Assembly: GCF_034661235.1 (NCBI RefSeq)
Contig: NZ_CP141059.1
Span: forward strand, 3,409,501-3,473,500
DNA length: 64,000 nt
DNA from: Nocardioides bizhenqiangii
Lineage (GTDB): Bacteria; Actinomycetota; Actinomycetes; Propionibacteriales; Nocardioidaceae
Direction: 5' to 3'
In this document: piece after piece, positions 43,511 through 52,300 of the stretch
Position numbering within the stretch: position 1 is the first letter of the stretch
How the letters are laid out: each line of letters begins with the position of its first letter
Translations under genes and position numbers: made by a program
Notes under the pieces: model-generated
Databases searched by the model: none
Seen by the model: only the letters and a program-made list of their open reading frames with translations
Told to the model about the DNA's origin: nothing

Positions 43511-43522
43511 CCGTTGCAACGG
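43511..43522. promoter_or_regulatory. Perfect 12-bp palindrome upstream of the nucleoside-import operon
   Basis: CCGTTGCAACGG, fully self-complementary, about 80 nt before the BMP start. Its GTTGCAAC core is LacI/PurR-like (TTGCAA centre), so a LacI-family nucleoside or purine regulator is plausible. The stretch at 43523-43545 is AT-rich and may hold the promoter. Confidence 0.5.
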
Positions 43523-43571
43523 AAATTTCTAAGTTGTTACCAAATGGGTGATGACGACCCGCTGCCCACGG

Positions 43572-44777
43572 TCACCCGTTCAGCGTCCGGGCGGCGACGG
43601 CGGCCAGGACCCGGGCACCAACGCCGACCGCCTGCTCGTCGACGCGGAGGTCGCCCTGGTGGAGGTCGTAGGTCGCTCCGCCGGGCGTCCGGGTGCCGAG
43701 GCGGAACATGGCGCCGGGGACACCCGAGAGGTACCACCCGAAGTCCTCGCCGCCCAGGCTCTGCGGCACCTCGGTGCGGTGGTGGGTGCCGAGCACCGCG
43801 TCGACCGACCGGTTGATGATGCGAGCGCTGGTCGTGTCGTTGAAGACGGGCGGCACGCCCTGGAGGTAGTCGACCGCGGCGGTGACGCCGTAGGGGCGGA
43901 CGATGTCGAGCACCGCCTCGCGCACGACGGCTTCGACGCCGGCCCAGGCGACGGAGTCGAGGATCCGCACGGTGCCGGCGGCGAGGCCCTGGTCGGGGAT
44001 CACGTTGGGGGCGGACCCGGCGCGGAGCATGCCCCAGACGACGCTGACGCCGGCGCGCGGGTCCATCCGGCGGCTCAGCACGGCGGGCAGCTCGCTGGTG
44101 ATCTTGGCGAGGGCGAAGGTCAGGTCGCCGGTGAGGTGAGGACGTGACGTGTGGCCGCCGGTGCCCTCGACCCGGACCTCGATCCGGTCGGCGGCGCTCG
44201 TGATCGCGCCGGTGCGGACACCGATCGTGCCGACGTCGACGGCGGGCTCGGCGTGCAGCGCGAAGATCCGCTCGACCTCGTCCAACGCCCCGTGGTTGAG
44301 GAGGTGGACGGCACCGCCCGGCATCACCTCCTCGGCCGGCTGGAACAGCAGCCGCACGCGGCCGGCGAGCTGTCCGCGGCCGTGCGCCTCGGCGAGGGCG
44401 TGGGCGGCCCCGACGAGCGCTGCGGTGTGCACGTCGTGCCCGCAGGCGTGGGCGACGCCCGGGACCGTGCTGGCCCACGGGTCCGGGGTCAGGTCGTGGA
44501 CGGGCAGGGCGTCCAGGTCGGCCCGGAGGGCGACCACGCGCTCGCCCTCGCCGATCTCGGCCAGCGCCCCGCTGCGCTGCGAGGGGGTCACCCGCCAGCC
44601 GATGTGCTCGAGGATCTCGACCACCCGGTCCGTCGTACGACGCTCCTCCCACGAGAGCTCGGGGTGGCGGTGCAGGTCGCGGCGCAGGTCGATGAGGTCT
44701 TCGGCGTGCTTCTCGACGACGTGGTTGATCACCCGCTCGACGGAGTCGGCGGCACTCGGGTCGGGGGTCGTGGGCAT
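43572..44777 (-). CDS. M20-family metallo-amidohydrolase (N-acyl amino acid/aminobenzoyl-glutamate type)
   Basis: 401 aa, M20D clade. Metal site: ACGHDVHTA, LLFQPAEEVMPGGA, and the conserved HLTGDLTFALAK/GGEDFGWYLSGVPG blocks; the N-terminal DLHRHPELSWEE motif is diagnostic. It probably hydrolyses N-acylated amino acids or similar amides using Mn/Zn; the exact substrate is not predictable. AmiA1/AmiB1, relatives of this enzyme, sit beside deoD in M. tuberculosis. TAGGCT 7 nt before ATG 44777 suggests a leaderless transcript. Confidence 0.92.
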   Translation of the reverse strand: MPTTPDPSAADSVERVINHVVEKHAEDLIDLRRDLHRHPELSWEERRTTDRVVEILEHIGWRVTPSQRSGALAEIGEGERVVALRADLDALPVHDLTPDPWASTVPGVAHACGHDVHTAALVGAAHALAEAHGRGQLAGRVRLLFQPAEEVMPGGAVHLLNHGALDEVERIFALHAEPAVDVGTIGVRTGAITSAADRIEVRVEGTGGHTSRPHLTGDLTFALAKITSELPAVLSRRMDPRAGVSVVWGMLRAGSAPNVIPDQGLAAGTVRILDSVAWAGVEAVVREAVLDIVRPYGVTAAVDYLQGVPPVFNDTTSARIINRSVDAVLGTHHRTEVPQSLGGEDFGWYLSGVPGAMFRLGTRTPGGATYDLHQGDLRVDEQAVGVGARVLAAVAARTLNG

Positions 44778-44784
44778 CAGGACG

Positions 44785-44790
44785 AGCCTA
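44785..44790 (-). promoter_or_regulatory. -10-like hexamer for the leaderless amidohydrolase gene
   Basis: On the minus strand TAGGCT, 7 nt, then ATG 44777. Confidence 0.5.
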
Positions 44791-44802
44791 GCCCTGCCGC
44801 AA

Positions 44803-44833
44803 CGGCCCGTCCGGATCGGATCCGGACGGGCCG
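44803..44833 (-). terminator. Hairpin terminator of the ScyD-like gene
   Basis: A 31-nt palindrome: 15-bp arms 44803-44817 and 44819-44833 around a single G. In RNA about 13 bp can pair with a small loop. It lies 17 nt past the stop of the upstream (minus-strand) gene, just before the amidohydrolase promoter. Confidence 0.75.
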
Positions 44834-44849
44834 CCGCGACGAACGGGTC

Positions 44850-45944
44850 TCAGGGGGTGTAGCGCACGACCTTGCCCGCCGGCGCGTCACCGGGCTGGCC
44901 GGAGAGTCCGGACAGCACGTTGACCGATGCGTAGACGAAGTCACCCTCGAGCTCGACGGCTGCCGGGAACGGCACCCGCACGAACGTGCTCTGGGCTCCG
45001 CCGCCGGCGGCGATCCTGGTGATCTTGCCGGCGAAGAGCTCCGAGACGAAGACGTCGCCGTTCGCTGCGACGTCGAGGCCGGTCGCGCTCACGAGATCGG
45101 TCGCGATCTGCGTGTGGTTGCCGTTCGCCGGGTCGACCGTGAAGACACCGCCCGGGACCGTGCCGTCCTCAGGTCCTCCGGGCAGGCTGGAGACGTAGAG
45201 AAGGCCGTCGGGGCCGATCTCGACGTCGGTCGGGACCGGTTCGAACCTGTAGGAGTGACCGACCGCGCAGTCAGGGAGGTCGGCCGAATCGGCGAACTCC
45301 TGGGTGATCTCGACCGGGATCGCGGGCAGCACCGCGAGCGTGCTGACCGTCCCGTCGCGGCGCACCTTCAGGATCGAGTTGCCCGCCGCATCGGCGACGT
45401 ACACCGGTCCGCCGGCGGTGGCGGTGCCGTAGGGGTGGGACTCGACGATGCCGTCGTACTCCTGCGGCGGCGCCTCCGGCCCGGTCGGCCACTGCGCGGC
45501 GCACTCCGGGGAGAGGCTCGGGGCGCCGTAGGTGGCCTCCCCGTCGGGGTTGGTGGCCTGCTCGTGGGCGCCGAGACCCGCGACCCGGCGGACCTCGCCC
45601 TTCCAGGTACGCCGCATCAGGGCCGCGCCGTGGACGAACCAGACGCCGCGGCGGTCGACGGAGACAGCACCGACCTCGGCGCCCTTCTTCGAGCGGAACA
45701 GCAGCTTCCGCGGCTCTCCGGCTTTCTTCAGGTACAGCTCGCCGGCGAAGTTGGCGCTGTAGACGATGGCGCCCTGGTTGGTCACGGCGACGCTCAACGG
45801 CGAGAGCAGGCCGTGGGCGAGCACGTCCCTGTCGCTGGGAGCGGACGTGGATGCCGTCGCATCGGGTGCGACGGTGGTGGCGAGCGCCGCGAGGGCGGCG
45901 ACTCCTGCAGCGACGAGCCGTCGCGCGGACTTGGAGCTGGACAC
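44850..45944 (-). CDS. Secreted ScyD/ScyE-family beta-propeller protein
   Basis: 364 aa with a signal peptide (LVAAGVAALAALATTVAPDATA). Propeller-like repeats follow: HGLLSPLSVAVTNQGAIVYSANFAGELYLKKAGE, GGPVYVADAAGNSILKVRRDGTVSTLAVLPAIPVE, DVEIGPDGLLYVSSLPGGPEDGTVPGGVFTVDPANG and GLDVAANGDVFVSELFAGKITRI. The V-A-D-A-A-G-N-S-I and PTDVEIGPDG blocks match the ScyD/ScyE family, named from cyanobacterial scytonemin clusters; outside that pathway the function is unknown. The start is GTG 45944, with GAGAGGTG upstream. Confidence 0.82.
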   Translation of the reverse strand: MSSSKSARRLVAAGVAALAALATTVAPDATASTSAPSDRDVLAHGLLSPLSVAVTNQGAIVYSANFAGELYLKKAGEPRKLLFRSKKGAEVGAVSVDRRGVWFVHGAALMRRTWKGEVRRVAGLGAHEQATNPDGEATYGAPSLSPECAAQWPTGPEAPPQEYDGIVESHPYGTATAGGPVYVADAAGNSILKVRRDGTVSTLAVLPAIPVEITQEFADSADLPDCAVGHSYRFEPVPTDVEIGPDGLLYVSSLPGGPEDGTVPGGVFTVDPANGNHTQIATDLVSATGLDVAANGDVFVSELFAGKITRIAAGGGAQSTFVRVPFPAAVELEGDFVYASVNVLSGLSGQPGDAPAGKVVRYTP

Positions 45945-46068
45945 GCGTTCACCTCTCGGGAGGATGGGAGTACGAGTCGTGGACGCTACGTCACACTCAC
46001 GGGCCGCCGAGGGTGAATGCTGGAAAACTCATCCCTGAGACGGATACGACGCGTCTCCACCCCGGCCC

Positions 46069-46485
46069 TCACCCACTCGGGCGCTCGCCGTACCTCTCCG
46101 TGAGCTCGGCTGCCCGGTCGGCGAGCACGACGGTGTCGGCCTGGTAGCCGTCAGGACCGGTGACCGACACGCTGATCACGCGCAACGGATCGACCTCGGA
46201 CGCCCACACCGCCTCGACGACCTGGTCGATCACGGCCCCGGCGTCACAGCTGTCGCACCGGATCGTGAAGCTCACCTGCTGGGCGGTGGAGGCGTCGTCC
46301 CGGTAGACACCGTCGACCTTCGTGAAACCGCCGTCCGTGCCGTCGATGTCGGCCGCGATCGCGTCGACGATCTGCTGGTTCTGCGTCGTGTCGCGCACCG
46401 TCCCCTGCTCCTTGTCCGAATCGGCGTCACACGCGCACACGAGCAGCACTGCGGCGAGTGCCGCGCCGCGGGTGAGCCGGCTCAT
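46069..46485 (-). CDS. Small lipoprotein, candidate immunity partner of the lipase-like T7SS substrate
   Basis: 138 aa. Signal GAALAAVLLVCAC with a lipobox-like V-C-A-C; Cys19 is the likely lipidated residue, so the mature ~120 aa would sit on the outer face of the membrane. The body contains one CDSC pair (RCDSCDAGAVID) and alternating strands (QVSFTIRCDSC, VISVSVTGPDGYQADTVVL). It is not a family I recognise. The ATG overlaps the stop of the hydrolase by 4 nt, so the two are made together. By analogy with the S. aureus T7SS lipase TslA and its lipoprotein partner TilA, an immunity role is plausible but untested. Confidence 0.65.
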   Translation of the reverse strand: MSRLTRGAALAAVLLVCACDADSDKEQGTVRDTTQNQQIVDAIAADIDGTDGGFTKVDGVYRDDASTAQQVSFTIRCDSCDAGAVIDQVVEAVWASEVDPLRVISVSVTGPDGYQADTVVLADRAAELTERYGERPSG

Positions 46486-47825
46486 CCGCGCTCCATCTGG
46501 AAGGTCGTCACCGTGCTGTCTCCGCCACCGCCGAAGTCGCCGAGCCCTCCGAGGGCGTCCACGACGGCGGCGTCGTCGGAGCCGACGATGTCACCGGCCT
46601 CCGTCACGTAGACCTCCGCGAGCCCGTGATTCGGGGTCGTGCCGCCGTTCTGCTGCTCGAACACGATCGTCGAGTGGTTGCTCTTGTCGCCGTAGGCCTC
46701 GCCGTCGAGGCGCGGCACGATGTCGTACTCGTTGACCAGCGACACCATCCGGACCTCCTCAGGGAGCTCGATGTGGTCGACCGGCGAGCCGGCCGTCAGG
46801 ACGGCGTTGACCCGCCCCTGGACGTCGGTCTCGCCGTTGGCGATCGCCTCTGCCAGGCGCGCGGCGACGATACCGCCCTGGCTGTGGCCGATGAAGTTGA
46901 TCTCGGCACCGGGCGGGACGTCCGCCAGCGCCTCGAGGACCGCCTGCTGGTAGGCGTTGTCGTCGCCCGCCACGGCCGCGAAGTTGGTGCCCATGTTCTG
47001 CACGAGCCCGGACTCGAGTCCCGGCGCGTCGAACGCCTTCGTGCCCGGCAGGTAGACGTTGTAGACGCCGTCGACCTCCTCGATCTGGAACTGGTCCTCG
47101 TGGGCGGCGACGTCGTCGAGTCGCTGGAGCGCGCCCTGGATGTCACTGGGGGACTCCGACTCGTAGGTCTCGAGCGCCGTGAGGCTCTCGAGCTCCTGGC
47201 TGTAGAGCCCCGCGAGGGTCGACGAGGCCTGCTCGACGTCCAGGGGGAACCCGATGAGGGGTTGCGCCCAGGGCGGCGCCAGGGTGCCCAACAGGGCGAC
47301 GAAGCCGGGCGAGCTCGCGACCAGCTCCTCCAGCTGGTCGGGGTGCTCGACCAGCCACTGCTCCGGGTTCGTGAAGAGCCCCTCGTCGGCGAGCTCGGCG
47401 AGGTCGAGGACGGTCCCGGGCAGGCCGGCGGGCGAGAGCCTCCACGCGAGCTGGAGCGGCACGGTGTAGCCCTGTGCCCAGTCCCCCACGTCGTCCGCGA
47501 TCTCCATCGCCCGGTCCACGGCGAGATATGCCTTCGCCTGTGCCTGCATGAAGAAGCCGGCCGCGGTCATCTTGACGCCGTGGGCCGAGAGTGCGCTCGG
47601 GCCGTCCAGGGCCGCCACCATCTCCGCCTCGAACGACGCGAACGTGCCGGGCGACAGCACGGCGCTGGCCAGCAGGTTGCCGTCGACGAGGAACCGGTGG
47701 CTCGCGGCAGCGACGCCGACGACCTCCGTGCCGGTGTCCCGGATGGCGCCGCCGGTCGCGTCCATGTCGTCCATGTCTGCCTCGAGACCGTGCGCCCCGC
47801 CGTGGACGTCGTACTCGCCGGTCAC
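46482..47825 (-). CDS. Alpha/beta-hydrolase (lipase-like) with helical N-terminal domain, candidate T7SS effector
   Basis: 447 aa from GTG 47825, overlapping the EspG-like gene by 4 nt (GTGA). Residues 1-200 are Ala/Leu/Asp-rich helices resembling an ESX/WXG-type targeting region, with no signal peptide. The C-terminal half is an alpha/beta hydrolase: nucleophile elbow GHSQGG (Ser315), probable acid Asp368 (LVNEYDIVPRL) and probable base His400 (TTPNHGLAEVY; His384 also possible). A glycine-rich linker leads to the end. It probably cleaves lipid or ester substrates; the substrate is unknown. Flanking by a WXG100-like protein, a chaperone-like protein and a lipoprotein suggests export through the T7SS. 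Confidence 0.72.
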   Translation of the reverse strand: MTGEYDVHGGAHGLEADMDDMDATGGAIRDTGTEVVGVAAASHRFLVDGNLLASAVLSPGTFASFEAEMVAALDGPSALSAHGVKMTAAGFFMQAQAKAYLAVDRAMEIADDVGDWAQGYTVPLQLAWRLSPAGLPGTVLDLAELADEGLFTNPEQWLVEHPDQLEELVASSPGFVALLGTLAPPWAQPLIGFPLDVEQASSTLAGLYSQELESLTALETYESESPSDIQGALQRLDDVAAHEDQFQIEEVDGVYNVYLPGTKAFDAPGLESGLVQNMGTNFAAVAGDDNAYQQAVLEALADVPPGAEINFIGHSQGGIVAARLAEAIANGETDVQGRVNAVLTAGSPVDHIELPEEVRMVSLVNEYDIVPRLDGEAYGDKSNHSTIVFEQQNGGTTPNHGLAEVYVTEAGDIVGSDDAAVVDALGGLGDFGGGGDSTVTTFQMERG

Positions 47826-48619
47826 AGCCAGGCTCCCGCGACGAGGTTGCCGAGCTCGCCTGGGAGGTCGGCGCGCCGCCGGGGCTCCAGCGTGAGCGTC
47901 CGGGACGCTCGGTTGCTGGTGCGGCCGGACCACCAGCCGTCGCGGTCCAGGAACCAGACCAGCGCGTGCGGCGCGCGATCCCGGCCCACCGCGGTCACGT
48001 GCAGCACCGCCCGGGTACGTCGGCTCCACTCGTGCAGGCGGGTGACGTCGCGCGGGTGGAGGCCGACGAGCTCTCCCGTGGCGGCGAGGAGGTCACCCGG
48101 GACGTCGTCGTCGATCGCCGCGACCGGTCCGACGGCGGCGAGGGGGACGGAGAAAGGCTCGCGGCCCTCCCCGTGCCGGTCCGGCTCCGGGACCAGGGCG
48201 AGCAGCTCCGTCCCGATCGCGCGCGCGTCGAAGAGCGAGAGGGTGTGGGTGAGGCCGTCCCGCACCAGCGAGCCGCCCAGGTGCGCGTCGACCCAGTGGT
48301 AGCCGAGGCGGGAGACGTCCGGGCCTGCCAGCGAGACCCGGATCCGGTGATCGGCCGCTCCCAGCGCCGCGAGGTTCGCGGCGACAGCCGGCACCGGTCC
48401 GTCGTCATCGATCACGCCGTGGTCACGGAGCAGCGTCGACGCGCGGGCGAGATCGGCGCCGGCCAGCGCCACGTCGACCGGTTCGATCTGCAGCCGGACG
48501 TCCTGCGGCAGCCGCAGCCCGACCGACTCGGCGGACCGCTGCAAGGCCACCCACTTGTCCACCCCGAGGGCGATCCGGCGCGGCCGCGCCAACAGGGTGC
48601 GCTCCCCTACCCGGATCAC
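47822..48619 (-). CDS. EspG-like ESX secretion-associated chaperone
   Basis: 265 aa. The layout fits EspG: an alpha-helical opening, then ARASTLLRDHGVIDDDGPVPAVAANLAALGAADHRIRVSLAG (the 'L..RGLLd.dG.p.p.l...L..L..P..rv.v' pattern), a strand block FDARAIGTELLALVPEPDRHGEGREPFSVPLAAVG, and a C-terminal RAPHALVWFLDRDGWWSGRT beta-sheet. In mycobacteria EspG binds PE-PPE pairs and keeps them soluble for EccC. No PE/PPE proteins are present here, so the likely clients are the two neighbouring proteins. The start is GTG 48619. Family membership rests on pattern recognition. Confidence 0.7.
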   Translation of the reverse strand: MIRVGERTLLARPRRIALGVDKWVALQRSAESVGLRLPQDVRLQIEPVDVALAGADLARASTLLRDHGVIDDDGPVPAVAANLAALGAADHRIRVSLAGPDVSRLGYHWVDAHLGGSLVRDGLTHTLSLFDARAIGTELLALVPEPDRHGEGREPFSVPLAAVGPVAAIDDDVPGDLLAATGELVGLHPRDVTRLHEWSRRTRAVLHVTAVGRDRAPHALVWFLDRDGWWSGRTSNRASRTLTLEPRRRADLPGELGNLVAGAWL

Positions 48620-49086
48620 GGCAGCAACCCCCCGATGCCCTCGATCACGTCACCCGCGGCGTCCCTGACCCCGCCGGCGAGGTCGCCGAGGTCGCTGAGC
48701 ATGTCGTCGACGGCGTCCTGCACCTCGCTCGCGACGCTGCCGCCGAAGCGGGCGATGTCGTCGATCATGTCCTGGGTGATCTCGACACCCTCCTCGGCGA
48801 GGTGACGGAGATCGGCGATCCGGTCCTGGATCCACTCGATCCGGTCGCGGACGGCCGCCGCGTGCCTGCGCAGCGCGGCCGCGGCAGCGTCGAGACCGTC
48901 GGCGTCCCCCAGCAGGTCCGTCCGCAGACCGTCGCACTCGCTGCGGTAGTCCTCTGCCCCCGCGGACTGCCACGCCACGTTGGCGACGAGCTCCGCGAAG
49001 CGCCCGCACTCCGCCCGGACGTCCGAGGCCTTGCCCTCGATCTGGCCGGCCAGCTCCTCGAGCTGGTCCGGGTCCGCGAATCCCAT
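48616..49086 (-). CDS. WXG100-like T7SS substrate with C-terminal extension
   Basis: 156 aa. Residues 1-100 form two helices around AELVANVAWQSAGAEDYRSECDGL; Trp39 stands where the WxG turn should be (W-Q-S-A-G). The second helix (ADGLDAAAAALRRHAAAVRDRIEWIQDRIADL) is coiled-coil-like. The last 55 residues are amphipathic and Gly/Asp-rich (DDMLSDLGDLAGGVRDAAGDVIEGIGG). It is the first gene of the four-gene cassette and the likely heterodimer partner of the hydrolase. The start is ATG 49086. A terminator after meaB (49106-49131) separates it from the upstream operon. Confidence 0.75.
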   Translation of the reverse strand: MGFADPDQLEELAGQIEGKASDVRAECGRFAELVANVAWQSAGAEDYRSECDGLRTDLLGDADGLDAAAAALRRHAAAVRDRIEWIQDRIADLRHLAEEGVEITQDMIDDIARFGGSVASEVQDAVDDMLSDLGDLAGGVRDAAGDVIEGIGGLLP

Positions 49087-49105
49087 GCCCCGCGCTCTTC
49101 CCGGT

Positions 49106-49131
49106 CCCGCCGCCCGGCAAACCGCGGCGGG
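49106..49131 (-). terminator. Terminator hairpin between meaB and the T7SS cassette
   Basis: CCCGCCGC (49106-49113) pairs exactly with GCGGCGGG (49124-49131), 8 bp, 10-nt loop, 25 nt beyond the meaB stop. It marks the cassette as a separate transcription unit. Confidence 0.6.
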
Positions 49132-49155
49132 TGGACCGCTCCGCGGCGTGCTCGA

Positions 49156-50136
49156 CTAGGTGGTGGGCGGATCCTCGTCGTACGCCTGGATGAGCCGGTC
49201 GGCGGCGAGCGGCGCGGTCAGGTCACCGGCAAGGACGGCCGCACGCACCTCGGCCTGCACCGCCTTGACCCCCCGCGAGTGCCGCAGCCGCTGGTCGAGC
49301 TCGTCGCGCACCAGCGCCCAGGTGAAGTCGAGCTGCTGCTCGGCCCGCTTCCTCGCCAGCCCGTCGGCGCCGAGGTGGCTGCGGTGGTTCATGACCTGCT
49401 GCCACACGTCGTCGACGCCGACGTCGTTGAGTCCCGAGCAGGTGACGACAGGGACCGCCCACCCTCCGTCCGAGTGGCCACGGACCAGGCGAAGGGCTCC
49501 GGCCAGCTCCCTGGCGGCTCCCCTGGCCTCCTGCTCGCGGTCGCCGTCCGCCTTGTTGACGGCGATCACGTCGGAGATCTCGAGGATGCCCTTCTTGATG
49601 CCCTGGAGCTGGTCGCCGGTGCGGGCGAGAGTGAGGAACAGGAAGGTGTCGACCATGCCCGCCACCGTCACCTCGGACTGTCCGACCCCGACCGTCTCCA
49701 CGAGGATCACGTCGTAGCCCGCGGCCTCGAGCACGGCCATCGCCTGCACCGTGGCGCGGGCGACGCCGCCGAGCGTGCCCGCGGACGGCGACGGCCGGAT
49801 GAACGCGTCGGGGTCGGTCGACAGCCGCGCCATCCGGGTCTTGTCGCCGAGGACGGAGCCGCCGGTGCGGATGCTGGACGGGTCGACGGCCAGGACGCCG
49901 ACCTTGTGCCCCTCGGCGGTCAACCGGCTGCCGAGCGACTCGATGAACGTCGACTTCCCGACGCCCGGCACCCCCGAGATCCCGACTCGCACGGCGTCGC
50001 CCTGCGGCAGCGCCGCGAGGAGGTCGCGCGCCTGCGCGCGGTGCTTCGCGCTGGTCGACTCGACCAGCGTGATCGCCCGCGAGACCTGGGCCCGACGACC
50101 CTCGCGGATGCCCTCGACCAGCCGGTCGACGCCCAT
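49156..50136 (-). CDS. meaB: Methylmalonyl-CoA mutase-associated GTPase
   Basis: 326 aa, G3E GTPase that gates cofactor loading and protects methylmalonyl-CoA mutase. Walker A GVPGVGKST (55-63), Walker B-like VLAVDPSS, the EVTVAGMVDTFLFLTLARTGDQLQG block, ETVGVGQSE and NKADGD (guanine specificity) are all present. The length is typical. It starts 10 nt after mutB, so mutA-mutB-meaB forms one operon. Confidence 0.95.
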   Translation of the reverse strand: MGVDRLVEGIREGRRAQVSRAITLVESTSAKHRAQARDLLAALPQGDAVRVGISGVPGVGKSTFIESLGSRLTAEGHKVGVLAVDPSSIRTGGSVLGDKTRMARLSTDPDAFIRPSPSAGTLGGVARATVQAMAVLEAAGYDVILVETVGVGQSEVTVAGMVDTFLFLTLARTGDQLQGIKKGILEISDVIAVNKADGDREQEARGAARELAGALRLVRGHSDGGWAVPVVTCSGLNDVGVDDVWQQVMNHRSHLGADGLARKRAEQQLDFTWALVRDELDQRLRHSRGVKAVQAEVRAAVLAGDLTAPLAADRLIQAYDEDPPTT

Positions 50137-50146
50137 CAGCCGGCCA

Positions 50147-52300
50147 TCAGTGCTCGAGCTGGTCGCGCAGCTTGGCCAGCAGGTCGAGCGCCGACTCGGC
50201 GATGACCGTGCCGGGCAGGAACACCGCGGCCGCGCCCATCTCCTTCAGCGTCGGTACGTCGTCCGGCGGGATGACGCCGCCAATCACGACCATGATGTCC
50301 TCGCGGCCGTGCTCCGCGAGCGCCTCCTTCAGCGCCGGGAGCAGCGCGAGGTGGCCGGCGGCCAGCGACGAGACTCCGACGATGTGCACGTCGGCGTCGA
50401 TCGCCTGCTGGGCGACCTCCTCCGGAGTCGAGAACAGCGGGCCTACGTCGACGTCGAAGCCCATGTCGGCGAAGGCCGACACGACGACCTTCTGGCCGCG
50501 GTCGTGGCCGTCCTGGCCCATCTTCGCGACCAGGATGCGCGGGCGGCGACCCTCGGCGTCCGCGAACTCGTCGGTCGCCGCGCGCACCTGGGAGAGCAGG
50601 GTGTCTCCTGAGTCGGCGGCCTCGTCGCGGTACACGCCGGAGATGGTACGGATCACCGCCTGGTGCCGGCCGTAGACCTTCTCGAGCGCGTCGGAGATCT
50701 CGCCGACCGTCGCCTTGTGGCGGGCGGCGTCCACCGCCAGCTCGAGCAGGTTGCCGTCGCCGGAGTCGGCGCTGCGCGTGAGGGCCTCGAGCGCCGCGTC
50801 GACGTCCGCCTGGTCCCGCTCGGCCCGCAGCCGCTCGAGCTTGGCGATCTGCTGGCGGTAGACGTCGTCGTTGTCGACCTTCAGGACCTCCAGCGGGTCC
50901 TCCGCCGGCAGCCGGAAGGTGTTGACGCCGATCACCTTCTGCGCGCCGGAGTCGATCCGCGCCTGGGTGCGGGCGGCGGCCTCCTCGATCCGCATCTTCG
51001 GGATGCCCTGCTCGATCGCGGCGGCCATGCCACCGGCGGCCTCGGCCTCCTCGATGTGCGCCCACGCCCGCTCGGCGAGGTCGTGGGTCAGCTTCTCGAC
51101 GTAGTACGAGCCCGCCCAGGGATCGATCGTGTACGTCGTACCGCTCTCCTGCTGGAGCAGCAGCTGGGTGTTGCGGGCGATCCGCGCCGAGAAGTCGGTC
51201 GGCAGCGCGATCGCCTCGTCGAGCGCATTGGTGTGCAGCGACTGGGTGTGCCCCTGGGTCGCGGCCATCGCCTCGATGCAGGTGCGACCGACGTTGTTGA
51301 AGACGTCCTGCGCGGTGAGGCTCCAGCCGGAGGTCTGGCTGTGGGTGCGCAGGCTGAGGCTCTTGGGGTTCTGCGGGTCGAACTGCCGGACCAGCCGGCT
51401 CCACAGCGCGCGGGCCGCGCGCATCTTGGCGACCTCCATGTAGAAGTTCATGCCGATCGCCCAGAAGAAGGACAGCCGCGGCGCGAACTGGTCGATGGTG
51501 AGGCCGCTCTCCAGGCCGGCGCGGATGTACTCCACCCCGTCGGCGAGGGTGTAGGCGAGCTCGAGGTCGGCGGTCGCCCCGGCCTCCTGCATGTGGTAGC
51601 CGGAGATCGAGATCGAGTTGAACCGCGGCATCCGCTGGCTGGTGAACGCGAAGATGTCGGAGATGATCCGCATCGACGGCGCCGGCGGGTAGATGTAGGT
51701 GTTGCGGACCATGAACTCCTTGAGGATGTCGTTCTGGATGGTCCCCGAGAGCTGCTCCGGCTTCACCCCCTGCTCCTCGCCCGCCGCGATGTAGAGCGCG
51801 AGCACCGGCAGCACCGCGCCGTTCATCGTCATCGAGACGCTCATCTCGTCCAGCGGGATGCCGTCGAAGAGCGTCCGGGTGTCGTAGATCGAGTCGATCG
51901 CCACGCCGGCCATGCCGACGTCACCGCGCACCCGCGGGTGGTCGGAGTCGTAGCCGCGGTGGGTGGCGAGGTCGAACGCGACGCTCAGGCCCTTCTGGCC
52001 GGCCGCGAGGTTGCGGCGGTAGAAGGCATTGGACTCCTCGGCGGTGGAGAAGCCGGCGTACTGCCGGATCGTCCACGGCTGGGTGGTGTACATGGTCGGG
52101 TAAGGACCGCGCAGGAACGGGCTCAGGCCGGGCCAGGTGTCGAGGGATCCATCGTCCGCGAGGGCGGCGACATCTGAGGGTCCGTACGACGGCTTGATCT
52201 CGATGCCCTCCGGGCTGTGCCAGCCCTCGCCGGTCGGCGCCTCGACCGCGGCCTTGGCGCCCGCGAGGGGCAGCCCGGCAAAGCTCTTCGGAATGCTCAC
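50147..52300 (-). CDS. mutB: Methylmalonyl-CoA mutase large subunit
   Basis: 717 aa. The adenosylcobalamin-dependent enzyme interconverts methylmalonyl-CoA and succinyl-CoA in propionate metabolism. The N-terminal TIM barrel carries the substrate-contacting [28 protein letters not shown]. The C-terminal B12 domain has the DxHxxG motif (MGQDGHDRG, axial His near residue 599), SSLAAGH and [11 protein letters not shown]. Start GTG 52300 has GGGAGAAG upstream and overlaps the mutA stop by 4 nt. The catalytic motifs are intact. Confidence 0.97.
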   Translation of the reverse strand: MSIPKSFAGLPLAGAKAAVEAPTGEGWHSPEGIEIKPSYGPSDVAALADDGSLDTWPGLSPFLRGPYPTMYTTQPWTIRQYAGFSTAEESNAFYRRNLAAGQKGLSVAFDLATHRGYDSDHPRVRGDVGMAGVAIDSIYDTRTLFDGIPLDEMSVSMTMNGAVLPVLALYIAAGEEQGVKPEQLSGTIQNDILKEFMVRNTYIYPPAPSMRIISDIFAFTSQRMPRFNSISISGYHMQEAGATADLELAYTLADGVEYIRAGLESGLTIDQFAPRLSFFWAIGMNFYMEVAKMRAARALWSRLVRQFDPQNPKSLSLRTHSQTSGWSLTAQDVFNNVGRTCIEAMAATQGHTQSLHTNALDEAIALPTDFSARIARNTQLLLQQESGTTYTIDPWAGSYYVEKLTHDLAERAWAHIEEAEAAGGMAAAIEQGIPKMRIEEAAARTQARIDSGAQKVIGVNTFRLPAEDPLEVLKVDNDDVYRQQIAKLERLRAERDQADVDAALEALTRSADSGDGNLLELAVDAARHKATVGEISDALEKVYGRHQAVIRTISGVYRDEAADSGDTLLSQVRAATDEFADAEGRRPRILVAKMGQDGHDRGQKVVVSAFADMGFDVDVGPLFSTPEEVAQQAIDADVHIVGVSSLAAGHLALLPALKEALAEHGREDIMVVIGGVIPPDDVPTLKEMGAAAVFLPGTVIAESALDLLAKLRDQLEH

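Noticed and set aside
46037..46057. Terminator after the lipoprotein gene (GAGACG...CGTCTC)
   Set aside because: Only 6 bp with a 9-nt loop; too weak to annotate on its own.
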